The notes beneath the pieces were generated by a model, which ran no database searches, was not told the origin of the DNA, and was given only the letters and a program-made list of their open reading frames with translations. From Glycocaulis sp. (lineage in GTDB: Bacteria > Pseudomonadota > Alphaproteobacteria > Caulobacterales > Maricaulaceae): a DNA stretch of 41,321 bases. Each line of letters starts with the position of its first letter. Position 1 is the stretch's first letter. This document shows, one piece after another, positions 15,257-22,976 of this stretch. Both the position numbers and the translations under genes were made by a program. Location: NCBI GenBank assembly GCA_022565665.1, contig JAIUMI010000020.1, positions 1 to 41,321 of the forward strand. Direction: 5' to 3'.

Positions 15257-16738
15257 TTACTCCACGCTAAAGCCGACCGGACCGGACCAGCCCTGACCGT
15301 TCACGTCCGCGCCGGGCGCGGCGTAAACCTGGTTGAGCCGTCCAAGGAAAACTCCGGCCGCCGTCGAGGCGGGCTGATAGCCATCCCCGGGCGATGCCAG
15401 GGCACGCGGATCAGCCGGGTCGACCAGATAGGGCGTGACCATGATCACCAGTTCGGTTTCGTTGTTGGCAAAGTCGCGCGAGCGGAACAGCGCGCCCAGC
15501 ACCGGCAGGCGGTCCACACCCGGCACGGCATCCATGGCCTGACGGGTTTCCTCCTTGATGAGGCCCGCGATCACCAGGCTGCCGCCAGAAGGCAGCTCCA
15601 CCGTCGTCTCTGCCCGGTTCACCGTCAGCGAGGGAATGGTCAGGGCCGGCACACCAGCGACCACATTCCCGTCCTGATCGGTTACAGCGCTGCCGCCAAG
15701 CGTGATTGAGCCCTGATTGGACAGCTCGGACACCTCGGTGGAGATGCGCAGCGAGATGCGCCCCTCTGACAGCACCATGGGCGTAAAGCCGAGCCCGACG
15801 CCGAACGGCTTGTATTCAATGGTGATATTGCCGTCGCGATCGCGCCCTACCGGAACCGGGAACTCGCCCCCGGCCAGGAAGTTGGCGGACTCTCCGGAAA
15901 TCGCGCTGAGATTGGGCTCTGCGAGCGTGCGCACCAGACCCACACGCTCCAGCGCGTTGATTGTGGCGCCCAGGCGCGTGTCGCTGCCCAGCGCATTGAG
16001 CAGATCGACCCGGCCGGTCAGTCCGCCGAGCGCGCGGCCCGCAAGGCTGAAGGCATTCTCGGTCTCGATGCGGTTCACGGTCGGGCTGGCCGTGTTCAGA
16101 TTGGCATTCAGATTGACGCCCAACTGGCGGACCAGCGTGCGCTGCATCTCCACAATGCGCACGCGCAGCAGCACCTGATCGCGCCCTTCGACGGTCAGGA
16201 AGCTGATCACCTGTTCAGGCTCGTCCGCCCAGCGGCGGGCGACCTGCAGCGCCGTGTCTGCGGCACTCGCCGACGGCACCGTGCCGGACAGCACGATATT
16301 CGCGTTCATGGATTCAGCCGTGATACGGCCACCAGGCACAAAGCGCGTCAGCGCCTCGCCAAGCCCGTCCATATCGCGCTCCACGCGCACCGACAGATCG
16401 AGAATGAGCGCGCCATCAGCATCGAAGAAGAAGACGTTCGTACGGCCCACGCCCTGCCCCAGCAGGATGGCGCGTGTCGGCGTGCGCACGACGGCATCAG
16501 CAATTTCCGGGTTCGCGACCATCACGTCTGCCGCGTCAACCGGCAGGTGAATGACCGCAGCCTGCCCCAGCGGCAGGGCAAGACGCTCCGAGACCGGCCC
16601 GTCACCGGGCTGGCGGATCGTCACCTGCATCGTATTGGTGCGCTCGACCGCGCCGTGCTGGGCAAGTGCCGTCTCCGGCAGAGCCGGCACGGCCATCACG
16701 CACAGCGCGAGCAGCGCAAACAGCTGACGCATTGCCAT
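15257..16738 (-). CDS. cpaC: Outer-membrane secretin CpaC (RcpA) of the Tad pilus
   Basis: A 493-residue secretin that forms the outer-membrane pore for the pilus. A signal peptide (to about ALAQH) is followed by a pilus-assembly N-terminal domain (LALPLGQAAVIHLP, MVANPEIADAVV, GRTNVFFFDADG). A BON-like region follows near 125-170, then the secretin domain (about 185-425) with VRIVEMQRTLVRQLGVN, LAEPNLSAISGESANFLAGG and VPGVDRLPVLGALFRS. The start is the ATG at 16738, overlapping the cpaB TGA by one base with a GGGGAGGGG run upstream; a second ATG two codons later is possible. It is complete. Confidence 0.95.
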   Translation of the reverse strand: MAMRQLFALLALCVMAVPALPETALAQHGAVERTNTMQVTIRQPGDGPVSERLALPLGQAAVIHLPVDAADVMVANPEIADAVVRTPTRAILLGQGVGRTNVFFFDADGALILDLSVRVERDMDGLGEALTRFVPGGRITAESMNANIVLSGTVPSASAADTALQVARRWADEPEQVISFLTVEGRDQVLLRVRIVEMQRTLVRQLGVNLNANLNTASPTVNRIETENAFSLAGRALGGLTGRVDLLNALGSDTRLGATINALERVGLVRTLAEPNLSAISGESANFLAGGEFPVPVGRDRDGNITIEYKPFGVGLGFTPMVLSEGRISLRISTEVSELSNQGSITLGGSAVTDQDGNVVAGVPALTIPSLTVNRAETTVELPSGGSLVIAGLIKEETRQAMDAVPGVDRLPVLGALFRSRDFANNETELVIMVTPYLVDPADPRALASPGDGYQPASTAAGVFLGRLNQVYAAPGADVNGQGWSGPVGFSVE

Positions 16739-17535
16739 CAATCCCCTCCCCCGCCGAGCGCCACGCGCTGCTCACGCCCGTAGCGGAACACGCGCACAAC
16801 CCGCTCCCCGCTGGTGCTTTCGTGCTCGACCACGGCGTCGTTATCGCCGGCATCGGCAAGGCTGCGCAGCGAGAGCGTGAGCGTGCCCTGCGCCATCGCC
16901 TGGGCCGCATTGCGCGCCTGCGTGGGCGTCAGCTCCAGCGTCGCCGTCGACCCGACGACCGCACCCGACCCGTCCTCGGCATAGGTCTGGTCAATCGCCA
17001 GAACGCGAACATTTTCCAGAAGGATGTTGGAGCTGAAGGCCCCGCCCTGCCCCTGCGAGGTGACAATCACGTCCACCCGGTCATTGGGCAGGATGAAGCC
17101 GCCTGCGCCTGCACGCGCCGAGGTGGGAACGGCCACTGCACGCATTCCCGGGCTGATGACAGCGGCCATGAAGCTGCTCTGGCCCGGCGAGACGAGACGG
17201 CGCTCGGTGACCGGTTCGCCTTGCGCGATGGCGCTGCGCACCACCGAACCGGACAGGCGCGATATCGCCTCCCTGTCAGCGGTCTCGCGGATATAGGCAG
17301 GCGACACCGCCTCATCCGGCCAGGGCTGCCAGTAGAGATCACCCGGGGCGATACGCTGGCCGGTCGCCAGATCGCTGCGCGCGGCCAGCACACGTACTGA
17401 TGAGGCGGCCGGGGCGGGCGCCTCGCTCACCGGCTGTTCCACCACGCGCGGCTGCATGGCGTTGCGCACGAAGAAGGCGGCCACGATGGCGGCAAGCCCG
17501 GCAGCAACGAGAATGGCTATGCGGGTTGGATTCAT
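16738..17535 (-). CDS. cpaB: Flp pilus assembly protein CpaB (RcpC)
   Basis: A 265-residue periplasmic protein anchored by an N-terminal membrane helix (residues 4-26, ending FFVRNAM). A Pro/Ala linker is followed by an SAF-type domain (VRVLAARSDLATGQRIAPGDL, about 47-110), then the RcpC/CpaB domain with MRAVAVPTSARAGAGGFILP and NDRVDVIVTSQG. In this family the protein works with the secretin, perhaps binding peptidoglycan or modulating the pore. The ATG at 17535 was chosen because it gives the membrane anchor directly; an in-frame ATG eight codons earlier adds nothing recognisable. A 151-base gap with a possible CtrA site separates it from cpaA, so cpaB may start a new transcript. Confidence 0.92.
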   Translation of the reverse strand: MNPTRIAILVAAGLAAIVAAFFVRNAMQPRVVEQPVSEAPAPAASSVRVLAARSDLATGQRIAPGDLYWQPWPDEAVSPAYIRETADREAISRLSGSVVRSAIAQGEPVTERRLVSPGQSSFMAAVISPGMRAVAVPTSARAGAGGFILPNDRVDVIVTSQGQGGAFSSNILLENVRVLAIDQTYAEDGSGAVVGSTATLELTPTQARNAAQAMAQGTLTLSLRSLADAGDNDAVVEHESTSGERVVRVFRYGREQRVALGGGGD

Positions 17536-17595
17536 GGCTCTGACGTATCCCCGGCACAAATCGGCAATCTGGTTGCTGATCTGACCGGTAAAACC

Positions 17596-17610
17596 TCAAG
17601 GCCGCGTTAA
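17596..17610 (-). promoter_or_regulatory. Possible CtrA box upstream of cpaB
   Basis: On the minus strand TTAA-N7-TTGA (17596-17610) differs by one base from the CtrA consensus TTAA-N7-TTAA. It is 60 bases before the cpaB start, in the 151-base gap after cpaA. Two further TTAA half-sites, in GTTAAC and GGTTAA, lie nearby. CtrA controls pilus genes in Caulobacter; the link here is inferred. Confidence 0.35.
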
Positions 17611-17686
17611 TACTCGCCTGCTGGATGTGTCCCGCGCAGGGAATGTGCCAATTGGGTCACCGGCGCGTTAACGCCATCCCGCCAGG

Positions 17687-18190
17687 TTAAAGAATGAGGT
17701 ATGCCATGAGGGGGCTGAACGGCAGCGCCCAGAAGGCGCCAGCGGCAATCGCGACGCCATAGGGCACCGGCGCGCCCTCGGCCAGCGGCGTCGCCGCGAT
17801 CCAGCCCGGCCGGCCCGGCAGGGCCGGCGCAACACGGCGCAGCACAAGCAGTGACAGCGCCAGAACGCCGCCACTGATCACGCACAGGAGCAGGAAGTTC
17901 AGCACTGCCGGCCAGCCAAACCACAGGGCCAGAGCCGCGATCAGCTTGGCATCGCCGCCGCCCAGCCAGCCCGGCATCCACAGCGCGATCATGGCCGCCA
18001 GCGCGCCCAGCCCGACGAGAAGGCTGAGCCCGGCCTCCGCCCAGCCCAGCCCGGCCGCCAGCGCGTAAACGGGCCAGAGCGCGATCAGCGCGCCGGGTAT
18101 CCAGTTGGAGATGGTGTAGCGGCGGACATCTTCCACCGCCGCCAGAAGCGTCAGCACCAATGTCGCACATACGATTGCAAAGGCCAGCAT
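17687..18190 (-). CDS. cpaA: Prepilin peptidase CpaA/TadV
   Basis: A 167-residue inner-membrane aspartyl protease that trims the leader from Flp and TadE-type prepilins. The first catalytic Asp lies in AAVEDVRRYTISN and the second in the GxGD-type motif GGGDAKL. Both are intact. It has four to six hydrophobic helices and lacks the N-methylation domain, as usual for the short A24 family. In Caulobacter the pilin gene pilA precedes cpaA, but no small pilin frame is present in the 71 bases upstream or in the gap that follows. Confidence 0.93.
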   Translation of the reverse strand: MLAFAIVCATLVLTLLAAVEDVRRYTISNWIPGALIALWPVYALAAGLGWAEAGLSLLVGLGALAAMIALWMPGWLGGGDAKLIAALALWFGWPAVLNFLLLCVISGGVLALSLLVLRRVAPALPGRPGWIAATPLAEGAPVPYGVAIAAGAFWALPFSPLMAYLIL

Positions 18191-18261
18191 TCCCGTTCCG
18201 TCATCAGCCCGTCAATTGCGGCCAGCAAACCAGAACGTGCTTAATATTGAGTGGATGGCAG

Positions 18262-18966
18262 CTAGCTGTTGCCGCCCCGGCCACGCCCGCGGCCATTATT
18301 GTTGCCGCTGTCAACCGGCCCTGAACCGGAATCCGAGCCGGACGGGGGCTCCTGCGCACCGGAATCGGATCCACCCGCACCGCCACCGCTGATACCCCCG
18401 CTGTCGGGCACGGTCGGGTTGTTGTTCTGCGTGGTGTCCATCGCAACGTACTGGCTGCGGCGCGGACGCATATAGGCTGTTTCGGTGAAATTGAAATTGC
18501 CGAACTTCACCCCGCTGAAGGGTGTTTCGAACGGATAGCTGACTTCCACCACCACAACCCCGCCCTCGGGCAGGAGCACGCCGGGCGGCAGGGGCGGCAT
18601 GTCGCCTGCGCTGCGCGGTGCGGTGCCTCTGGCGTCGCCCCACACGAAATGAACGGCGCCGCCGGCATCGGAGCGGATGGAGGTCACCCGCACCTGCAGC
18701 GGATCAGCCGAGAAGGGCTGCACGATCGCCTGCCCCGCCGCGATGGCATCAGCGATGATGGCCGAATCCACCGTATCGTTCTGCGCGATGAGATCGGCTA
18801 CCGTACCGGCCGCACTGGTGATCTTGCGGTCCGCCGACAGGGCGAGCGTGACGTGGACCAGCCCGACATAGGCCAGGATCAGGAGCGGGGCGATCAGCGC
18901 AAATTCGACGGCAGAGACACCGCCACGGTCCTGACCAAAACGCCGGAAAAGCGAAACACCGTTCAT
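18262..18966 (-). CDS. TadE-family minor pilin-like protein with Gly/Ser/Asn-rich tail
   Basis: A 234-residue TadE/TadF-like pseudopilin. A short basic leader (FRRFGQDRGG) precedes the processing site and the hydrophobic segment VSAVEFALIAPLLILAYVGL, with the conserved Glu five residues into the mature helix. A globular domain follows, containing VVVEVSYPFETPFSGVKFG and TETAYMRPRRSQYV. The last 55 or so residues are low complexity, rich in Gly, Ser, Asn and Pro and ending in Arg/Gly repeats. The start is the ATG at 18966, sharing one base with the TGA of the preceding gene; a GTG one codon earlier is possible. Family knowledge places such proteins as minor pilus components processed by CpaA. 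Confidence 0.87.
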   Translation of the reverse strand: MNGVSLFRRFGQDRGGVSAVEFALIAPLLILAYVGLVHVTLALSADRKITSAAGTVADLIAQNDTVDSAIIADAIAAGQAIVQPFSADPLQVRVTSIRSDAGGAVHFVWGDARGTAPRSAGDMPPLPPGVLLPEGGVVVVEVSYPFETPFSGVKFGNFNFTETAYMRPRRSQYVAMDTTQNNNPTVPDSGGISGGGAGGSDSGAQEPPSGSDSGSGPVDSGNNNGRGRGRGGNS

Positions 18967-19520
18967 CACAGATCGTCCTGGAAGGGCTCATTGCGGAAGG
19001 CGATGGTCGCCGTCAGCAGGCGCTTGTTACCGCTCATATTGGACAGGCCAAGGCCCAGATTGGGCATGATGAGCTGCCACTCGTAGAAGGCCCGGACCAT
19101 GACGATGTCGCCGGCATCGCCGGGCGCAAAACCCATCGCATTGCCGTCTAGCTGGCCATCACCGTCCAGCGGCAGTCCGGGCGCACCGCCAAAGCTGGCA
19201 AGCGTGCGCACGTCGAACTCCACGCGGCCGCAGTCGATAATCGGTCCGGTACGGCTGCACAGCGTGTCGCGGAAACTGGCGGCTGAGCCGCCGCTGACCT
19301 GGAGCTGGCCGGTGCGGATCTCGCGGGCCGACTGGGCCAGCCCGTGCTCCATCATGATGGTGGCAAAGAAGACCAGGGCGGTCTCCATGATCGCCGCCAT
19401 CAGGGCGAAGAAGGGCAGCGCCACAATGGCGAATTCCACCGCCGTCGCGCCCTTGCGGTCGCGGCGCAGACGTTCGCTCAATCGCCTGTAATAATGATGG
19501 CTGCGCAACACGGTGATCAT
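18966..19520 (-). CDS. TadE-family minor pilin-like protein
   Basis: A 184-residue TadE-like pseudopilin. The leader is basic and longer than usual (Arg/Lys-rich, to RRDRKG). The prepilin processing site is followed by ATAVEFAIVALPFFALMAAI, with the typical Glu near the start of the helix. The C-terminal domain is hydrophilic and has two cysteines (TLCSRT and IDCGRV) that could pair in the periplasm, and ends ATIAFRNEPFQDDL. It is translationally coupled to the second TadE gene, so the two probably act together as pilus initiators or minor subunits. Assignment to TadE rather than TadF or TadG is by motif only. Confidence 0.88.
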   Translation of the reverse strand: MITVLRSHHYYRRLSERLRRDRKGATAVEFAIVALPFFALMAAIMETALVFFATIMMEHGLAQSAREIRTGQLQVSGGSAASFRDTLCSRTGPIIDCGRVEFDVRTLASFGGAPGLPLDGDGQLDGNAMGFAPGDAGDIVMVRAFYEWQLIMPNLGLGLSNMSGNKRLLTATIAFRNEPFQDDL

Positions 19521-19562
19521 CCCCGGCTGACCCTGATCAGGCCGAGTCTTCGCACAACGCGC

Positions 19563-19577
19563 TTAAACTCCGATGAA
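19563..19577. promoter_or_regulatory. Possible CtrA box upstream of the TadE-like pair
   Basis: TTAA-N7-TGAA (19563-19577, plus strand) is one base from the CtrA consensus and lies 42 bases before the first TadE-like start, in the 77-base gap after the preceding gene. Weak alone, but it mirrors the site before cpaB. Confidence 0.25.
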
Positions 19578-19597
19578 AAACCTTGGTTTCCAGACGG

Positions 19598-20041
19598 TTA
19601 ATTGCCCGCCGAGCCGGCAGTAACCCGATCGGCCTGCTGGCGGGCCAACTCGTCAAACCAGTTGGCCTCGTCGCCGACCAGCGGCACGGCCTGGCATTCC
19701 GGCGCGCACACATAGCTCATGCGCTGATTATTGCGGAACACCTGCACCTGCCCGCGCGGCGAGGCCGTCACTGCCAGATCGGAAGTGTAGAGAACCCGGC
19801 CATTATCATCGAGCGCAATGAGATTGGTGCGCCCATAGACCCGGCCCGTCACGAAGATGGTGCGCGCGTCATAGAGCATCACATCGGCAATATGCGGATT
19901 ACCCACCACGATCGCCGCAGCATCGCCCGGAAGGCGGATCAGCGCGGCATGGTCTGCTGGCACCTCGAACGGGCGGGCGTGGACCGCGCTTGCACTGGCA
20001 AGGGCAATCAGGCTGGCAAGCAGGGGCGCAAAACGCTTCAT
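19598..20041 (-). CDS. Stand-alone pilus assembly N-terminal-domain protein (secretin N-domain-like)
   Basis: An exported protein of 147 residues with a signal peptide (to about AVHARP). Its single domain parallels the N-domain of the CpaC secretin encoded in the same locus: ALIRLPGDAAAIVVGNPHIADVML here against AVIHLPVDAADVMVANPEIADAVV there, and GRTNLIALDDNGRV against GRTNVFFFDADGA. The secretin pore domain is absent. A C-terminal CAPEC motif may form a small disulfide loop. The start at 20041 has AAGAG six bases upstream; an ATG two codons earlier would have no spacing. It may assist secretin assembly or act as a plug or adaptor. It heads the pilus run, 60 bases after the ATP12 chaperone gene. 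Confidence 0.8.
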   Translation of the reverse strand: MKRFAPLLASLIALASASAVHARPFEVPADHAALIRLPGDAAAIVVGNPHIADVMLYDARTIFVTGRVYGRTNLIALDDNGRVLYTSDLAVTASPRGQVQVFRNNQRMSYVCAPECQAVPLVGDEANWFDELARQQADRVTAGSAGN

Positions 20042-20101
20042 GGCCATCTCTTGGAGATCAGGAACACTGCCCCAAGCATCGGGCCCGCGAGTGAAGGAAG
20101 T

Positions 20102-20845
20102 CTAAACGGCTTCAGCAGCGTCCATCAGGCGGAAGACGGTCTCGCAGGCCAGAAGATCGCGCTTGCGATTGGCCGCAGCCTCTACGGCTTCCGCATCCTC
20201 GCCCCAGCGCTCGGCCTGATACGCCTCGTCGATACGCGAGAGGGAAAAGGCCTCTTCGCCCGTCAGCTCGCCCTCCAGCAGGGCAAAGCCCAGCACGGCA
20301 GATCCCAGGATCGGCACCGCACTCGCCAGAGCCGTCAGCCGCCAGTCATCCAGCGCCAGCGCGCGCGCCTTCATGGTGGAAAGGGAGGTTTCGGGTTGTT
20401 CCAGCGCCAGAATGCTCGCCGCGCGGTTCAGCGGCGCATCCAGCGCATTGGCCGACCAGTCCAGCCATTCGTCCCAGGCCGCGCTCTGCCGGGCGGCAAG
20501 CTCCAGATCATCGCTGCGATGGCAGAGAAGATCGGTCTGCGCGTATCTCGCGATCTCGGCGGCTGCGCCCTCGCGCGCCGCTTCGATCCGGTCCAGCACG
20601 ACATGGGCCAGCCGGGTCAGCGGCATGGTGAAGGGGTCGATATGGGTGATCTGGGCTTCCCACTCGGCGGCCATCGCCTCGGCCAGAGCCTCGGCAGGCG
20701 CCCCCAGCGCCCTGCCTGCCGGCGTCTTCACCGCGCGGCCATCGAGAAACACGCCCCAGCCCTCACCGGAACGCGCCGCCGCCGTTTCCGCGTAGAACCG
20801 CTTTGGCAGAGGCCGGTTTTCTGCCTTCGCCTTGGACATGCTCAT
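20102..20845 (-). CDS. ATP12-family F1-ATPase assembly chaperone
   Basis: A 247-residue cytoplasmic protein of the ATP12 family, which in mitochondria binds the F1 alpha subunit during assembly. Family features visible are PLPKRFYAETAA, GWGVFLDGRAVKTPAGRAL, AMAAEWEAQ, the MPLTRLAHVVLDRI helix and LLCHRSDDLELAARQSAAWDE. The bacterial role is inferred from the mitochondrial one. The ATG at 20845 overlaps the TGA of the HAD gene by four bases and has GAGGGAAGGG before it. The rluC-HAD-ATP12 order is, as I recall, common in alphaproteobacteria. Confidence 0.9.
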   Translation of the reverse strand: MSMSKAKAENRPLPKRFYAETAAARSGEGWGVFLDGRAVKTPAGRALGAPAEALAEAMAAEWEAQITHIDPFTMPLTRLAHVVLDRIEAAREGAAAEIARYAQTDLLCHRSDDLELAARQSAAWDEWLDWSANALDAPLNRAASILALEQPETSLSTMKARALALDDWRLTALASAVPILGSAVLGFALLEGELTGEEAFSLSRIDEAYQAERWGEDAEAVEAAANRKRDLLACETVFRLMDAAEAV

Positions 20846-21537
20846 GGGCTTACCCTTCCCTCACTGGCGGGCGCGAATCCCGCCAGCGCCAGACTGAGGC
20901 TGTCATAGCTGTCATGGATTTCGTGGGCACCGCCTGCTGCGATTTCCTCTGCAGTGTGAAAGCCCCAGCTTACACCCAGGGCACGGGTGCCCGCCGAGCG
21001 GGCCATTTCCATGTCAAAGCTGGTATCGCCTATCATCACGGTCTCTTCAGGGCGTACGCCGGTCTCCGCCATGGCGTCCAGCACCATGCGCGGATGCGGC
21101 TTGCCGATGCCGTGATCCACGGTCTGCAGGGTCTGGAAATAGCGATGCAGGCCGTGATGGCCGAACACGATATCCAGCCCGCGCCGCGCCTTGCCGGTTG
21201 CGACGCCCAGCAGCCAACCCTCGTCAGCGAGACGTTCAACCGTCTCGCGCGCACCGGCATAGAGCGGTTCTTCAAAGCCCGGCCGGGCACGCTGTTCGAC
21301 AAAAGCTTCCTTGTAATACGCGCACAGCATCATCAGCCGGTCATGGGTGTAGTCCTCAGGCGCAAGCCGCCCTAGCGCCTCGGAGAGCTCCAGCCCCACA
21401 ATCGTGCGCACCCGGTCATAACCGATGGAGCCGAGCCCGGCGCGGGTGAAGGCGCGCTCCATGGCACGGTGGATGACCTGACGGCTGTCGATGAGCGTAC
21501 CATCAACATCGAACACGGCGAGTTTCAGATCCGTCAC
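20842..21537 (-). CDS. HAD-superfamily phosphatase (Gph/PGP-like)
   Basis: A 231-residue hydrolase. Motif I DVDGTL holds the nucleophile Asp10 and general acid Asp12. Motif II threonine is in GVATGKARRG, motif III lysine in GIGKPHPRM, and motif IV is GDTSFDMEMARSAG. A helical cap domain lies between residues about 17 and 85. Related proteins dephosphorylate small molecules such as phosphoglycolate, but substrates cannot be read from sequence. The start is GTG, overlapping the rluC stop by four bases, with GGAGG ten bases before. It is flanked by ATG/TGA overlaps on both sides, so it is in one translation-coupled operon. Confidence 0.9.
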   Translation of the reverse strand: MTDLKLAVFDVDGTLIDSRQVIHRAMERAFTRAGLGSIGYDRVRTIVGLELSEALGRLAPEDYTHDRLMMLCAYYKEAFVEQRARPGFEEPLYAGARETVERLADEGWLLGVATGKARRGLDIVFGHHGLHRYFQTLQTVDHGIGKPHPRMVLDAMAETGVRPEETVMIGDTSFDMEMARSAGTRALGVSWGFHTAEEIAAGGAHEIHDSYDSLSLALAGFAPASEGRVSP

Positions 21538-22517
21538 GACAGCAGCGCCTCCACCGGCTTCACATCCATCTCCCTGTCAAAGCCCAGCGCCTCGAAGGTC
21601 GCTTCCATGTGCTTTGGCAAAGGCGCTTCCAGCACGAGCGGCTTCTTCCCCTCTCGCGGGATGGAGAGCTTGCGCGCATGCAGGTGCAGCTTCTGCGACA
21701 CGCCGCCGAGCGGAGGGATGTCGCAGGTGTATTTGCCATCGCCGTGAATGGCATGGCCGCTAACAGCCAGATGTACGCGCAGCTGGTGGGTGCGGCCCGT
21801 CTCCGGACGCAAGATCACCCAGCTGGCCCTGCGCGCGGCCTCGTCGGCGGTGGCGTAGCGCGTCAGCGCATATTGCGCGCCTTCCTCGCCATGGCGGGCA
21901 GCGACCATCAGTTCGCGATCGCCCTGCGTCGAGGCCGTCTTCTTCATGTATCCGGTGATTTCGCCATGGCGGGGGTTCAGCACGCCCAGCGCAATCGCCC
22001 AGTAGGTCTTTTCCAGATCGCGGCCCTTGAAGAGGGCTGCCAGCCGCGCGGCACTGGACGCACTCCTGGCGACCACGATCACGCCGGATGTGTCCTTGTC
22101 CAGGCGGTGGACGAGGCGCGGGCGCTTCTCACCTGTTCCGAAGGCATCCAGCAGACCATCGAGATGGCGCGTCACCTTGGAGCCGCCCTGCACGGGCAGG
22201 CCCGGCGGCTTGTTCAGCGCGATCAGCTCATCGTCCTCATAGAGCACCATGGAACGCGCGAAGGCCTTGTCTTCTGGGGTGATGACCGGGCCTTGCGGCT
22301 TCGCGCCGGGCTCGGGCAGAGGTGGCACGCGTATTTGCTGACCGGCTTCAAGACGCTGATTGCCCTTTACCCGCCCGCCATCAACGCGCACCTGACCGGT
22401 ACGCAGCAGCTTTTCCAGCATGCCGTGGGTGACATGGGGAAAATGACGCTTGAACCAGCGATCGAGCCGGATATCGGCTTCATCTGGCGCAACGGTGCGG
22501 GTTTCAACCTTGCTCAT
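21534..22517 (-). CDS. rluC: RluA-family pseudouridine synthase (RluC/RluD-like)
   Basis: A 327-residue enzyme that isomerises uridine to pseudouridine in ribosomal RNA. An S4 RNA-binding domain (about 14-75: RLDRWFKRHFPHVTHGMLEKLL) precedes the catalytic domain (about 90-300). The catalytic Asp lies in RLVHRLDKDTSGVIVVA. Further signatures are VLNKP-like ALNKPPGLPVQGG, TGRTHQLRVHLAVSGHAIHGD and LHLHARKLSIP. All are intact. The exact rRNA target (955/2504/2580 in RluC) is inferred from the closest family resemblance. It heads the rluC-HAD-ATP12 unit. Confidence 0.92.
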   Translation of the reverse strand: MSKVETRTVAPDEADIRLDRWFKRHFPHVTHGMLEKLLRTGQVRVDGGRVKGNQRLEAGQQIRVPPLPEPGAKPQGPVITPEDKAFARSMVLYEDDELIALNKPPGLPVQGGSKVTRHLDGLLDAFGTGEKRPRLVHRLDKDTSGVIVVARSASSAARLAALFKGRDLEKTYWAIALGVLNPRHGEITGYMKKTASTQGDRELMVAARHGEEGAQYALTRYATADEAARRASWVILRPETGRTHQLRVHLAVSGHAIHGDGKYTCDIPPLGGVSQKLHLHARKLSIPREGKKPLVLEAPLPKHMEATFEALGFDREMDVKPVEALLS

Positions 22518-22577
22518 GGCGCGAAGGGATAGTGCTGCGCAAGAAAGCCTGCAAGGCGGGCGCGCTGCTGGCGAGAC

Positions 22578-22976
22578 TCACGGCCCTGCCGGGCGCAGCC
22601 GCGCAGCCGCGAGCTTCCAGCCTGCCGCCACCGCGCCGAACCAGACGACAAGCGAGGCCATGAGATAGGCAAGGGCGGCACCGGCCTCTCCTAGACCGGC
22701 CAGCACGACCAGTTCGAGGCTGAAAATGGAGAAGGTGGTGAAGCCGCCGCAAAACCCCGTCATCACCAGATGTTGCTGAGCGGGGCCGGGCCGGATCGTC
22801 CCACGCGCCATCAGCCCAGCATAAAGCCCGATCAGGAGTGAGCCCAGCCCGTTGGCAGCCAGCGTGCCCCAAGGGAAACCATCGCCGATGAAGGCGAGCG
22901 CCAGACCATAGCGGGCCAGCGCCCCCAGCGCGCCGCCGAGTGCTACCGCCAACAATATGGAGACCCGCGCCTTCAT
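22578..22976 (-). CDS. crcB: Fluoride channel protein CrcB/Fluc, second of a tandem pair
   Basis: A 132-residue inner-membrane fluoride exporter subunit with four helices. Family motifs are GALGALARYGL, DGFPWGTLAANGLGSLLIGL (with the pore-lining Asn) and GFCGGFTTFSIFSLE, where GGxTTFS holds the Phe box and the central sodium site. The start at 22976 overlaps the first crcB gene by four bases. Fluc channels are dual-topology dimers; two unequal adjacent genes suggest a heterodimer. The C-terminus is extended by a basic tail (AAARLRPAGP). It is 60 bases before rluC. Confidence 0.9.
   Translation of the reverse strand: MKARVSILLAVALGGALGALARYGLALAFIGDGFPWGTLAANGLGSLLIGLYAGLMARGTIRPGPAQQHLVMTGFCGGFTTFSIFSLELVVLAGLGEAGAALAYLMASLVVWFGAVAAGWKLAAARLRPAGP

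Noticed and set aside
13054-15270. A 738-codon open frame on the plus strand opposite cpaE and cpaD
   Set aside because: It lies antisense to two clear genes, and its protein has no recognisable domain. Long antisense frames are common in high-GC DNA.
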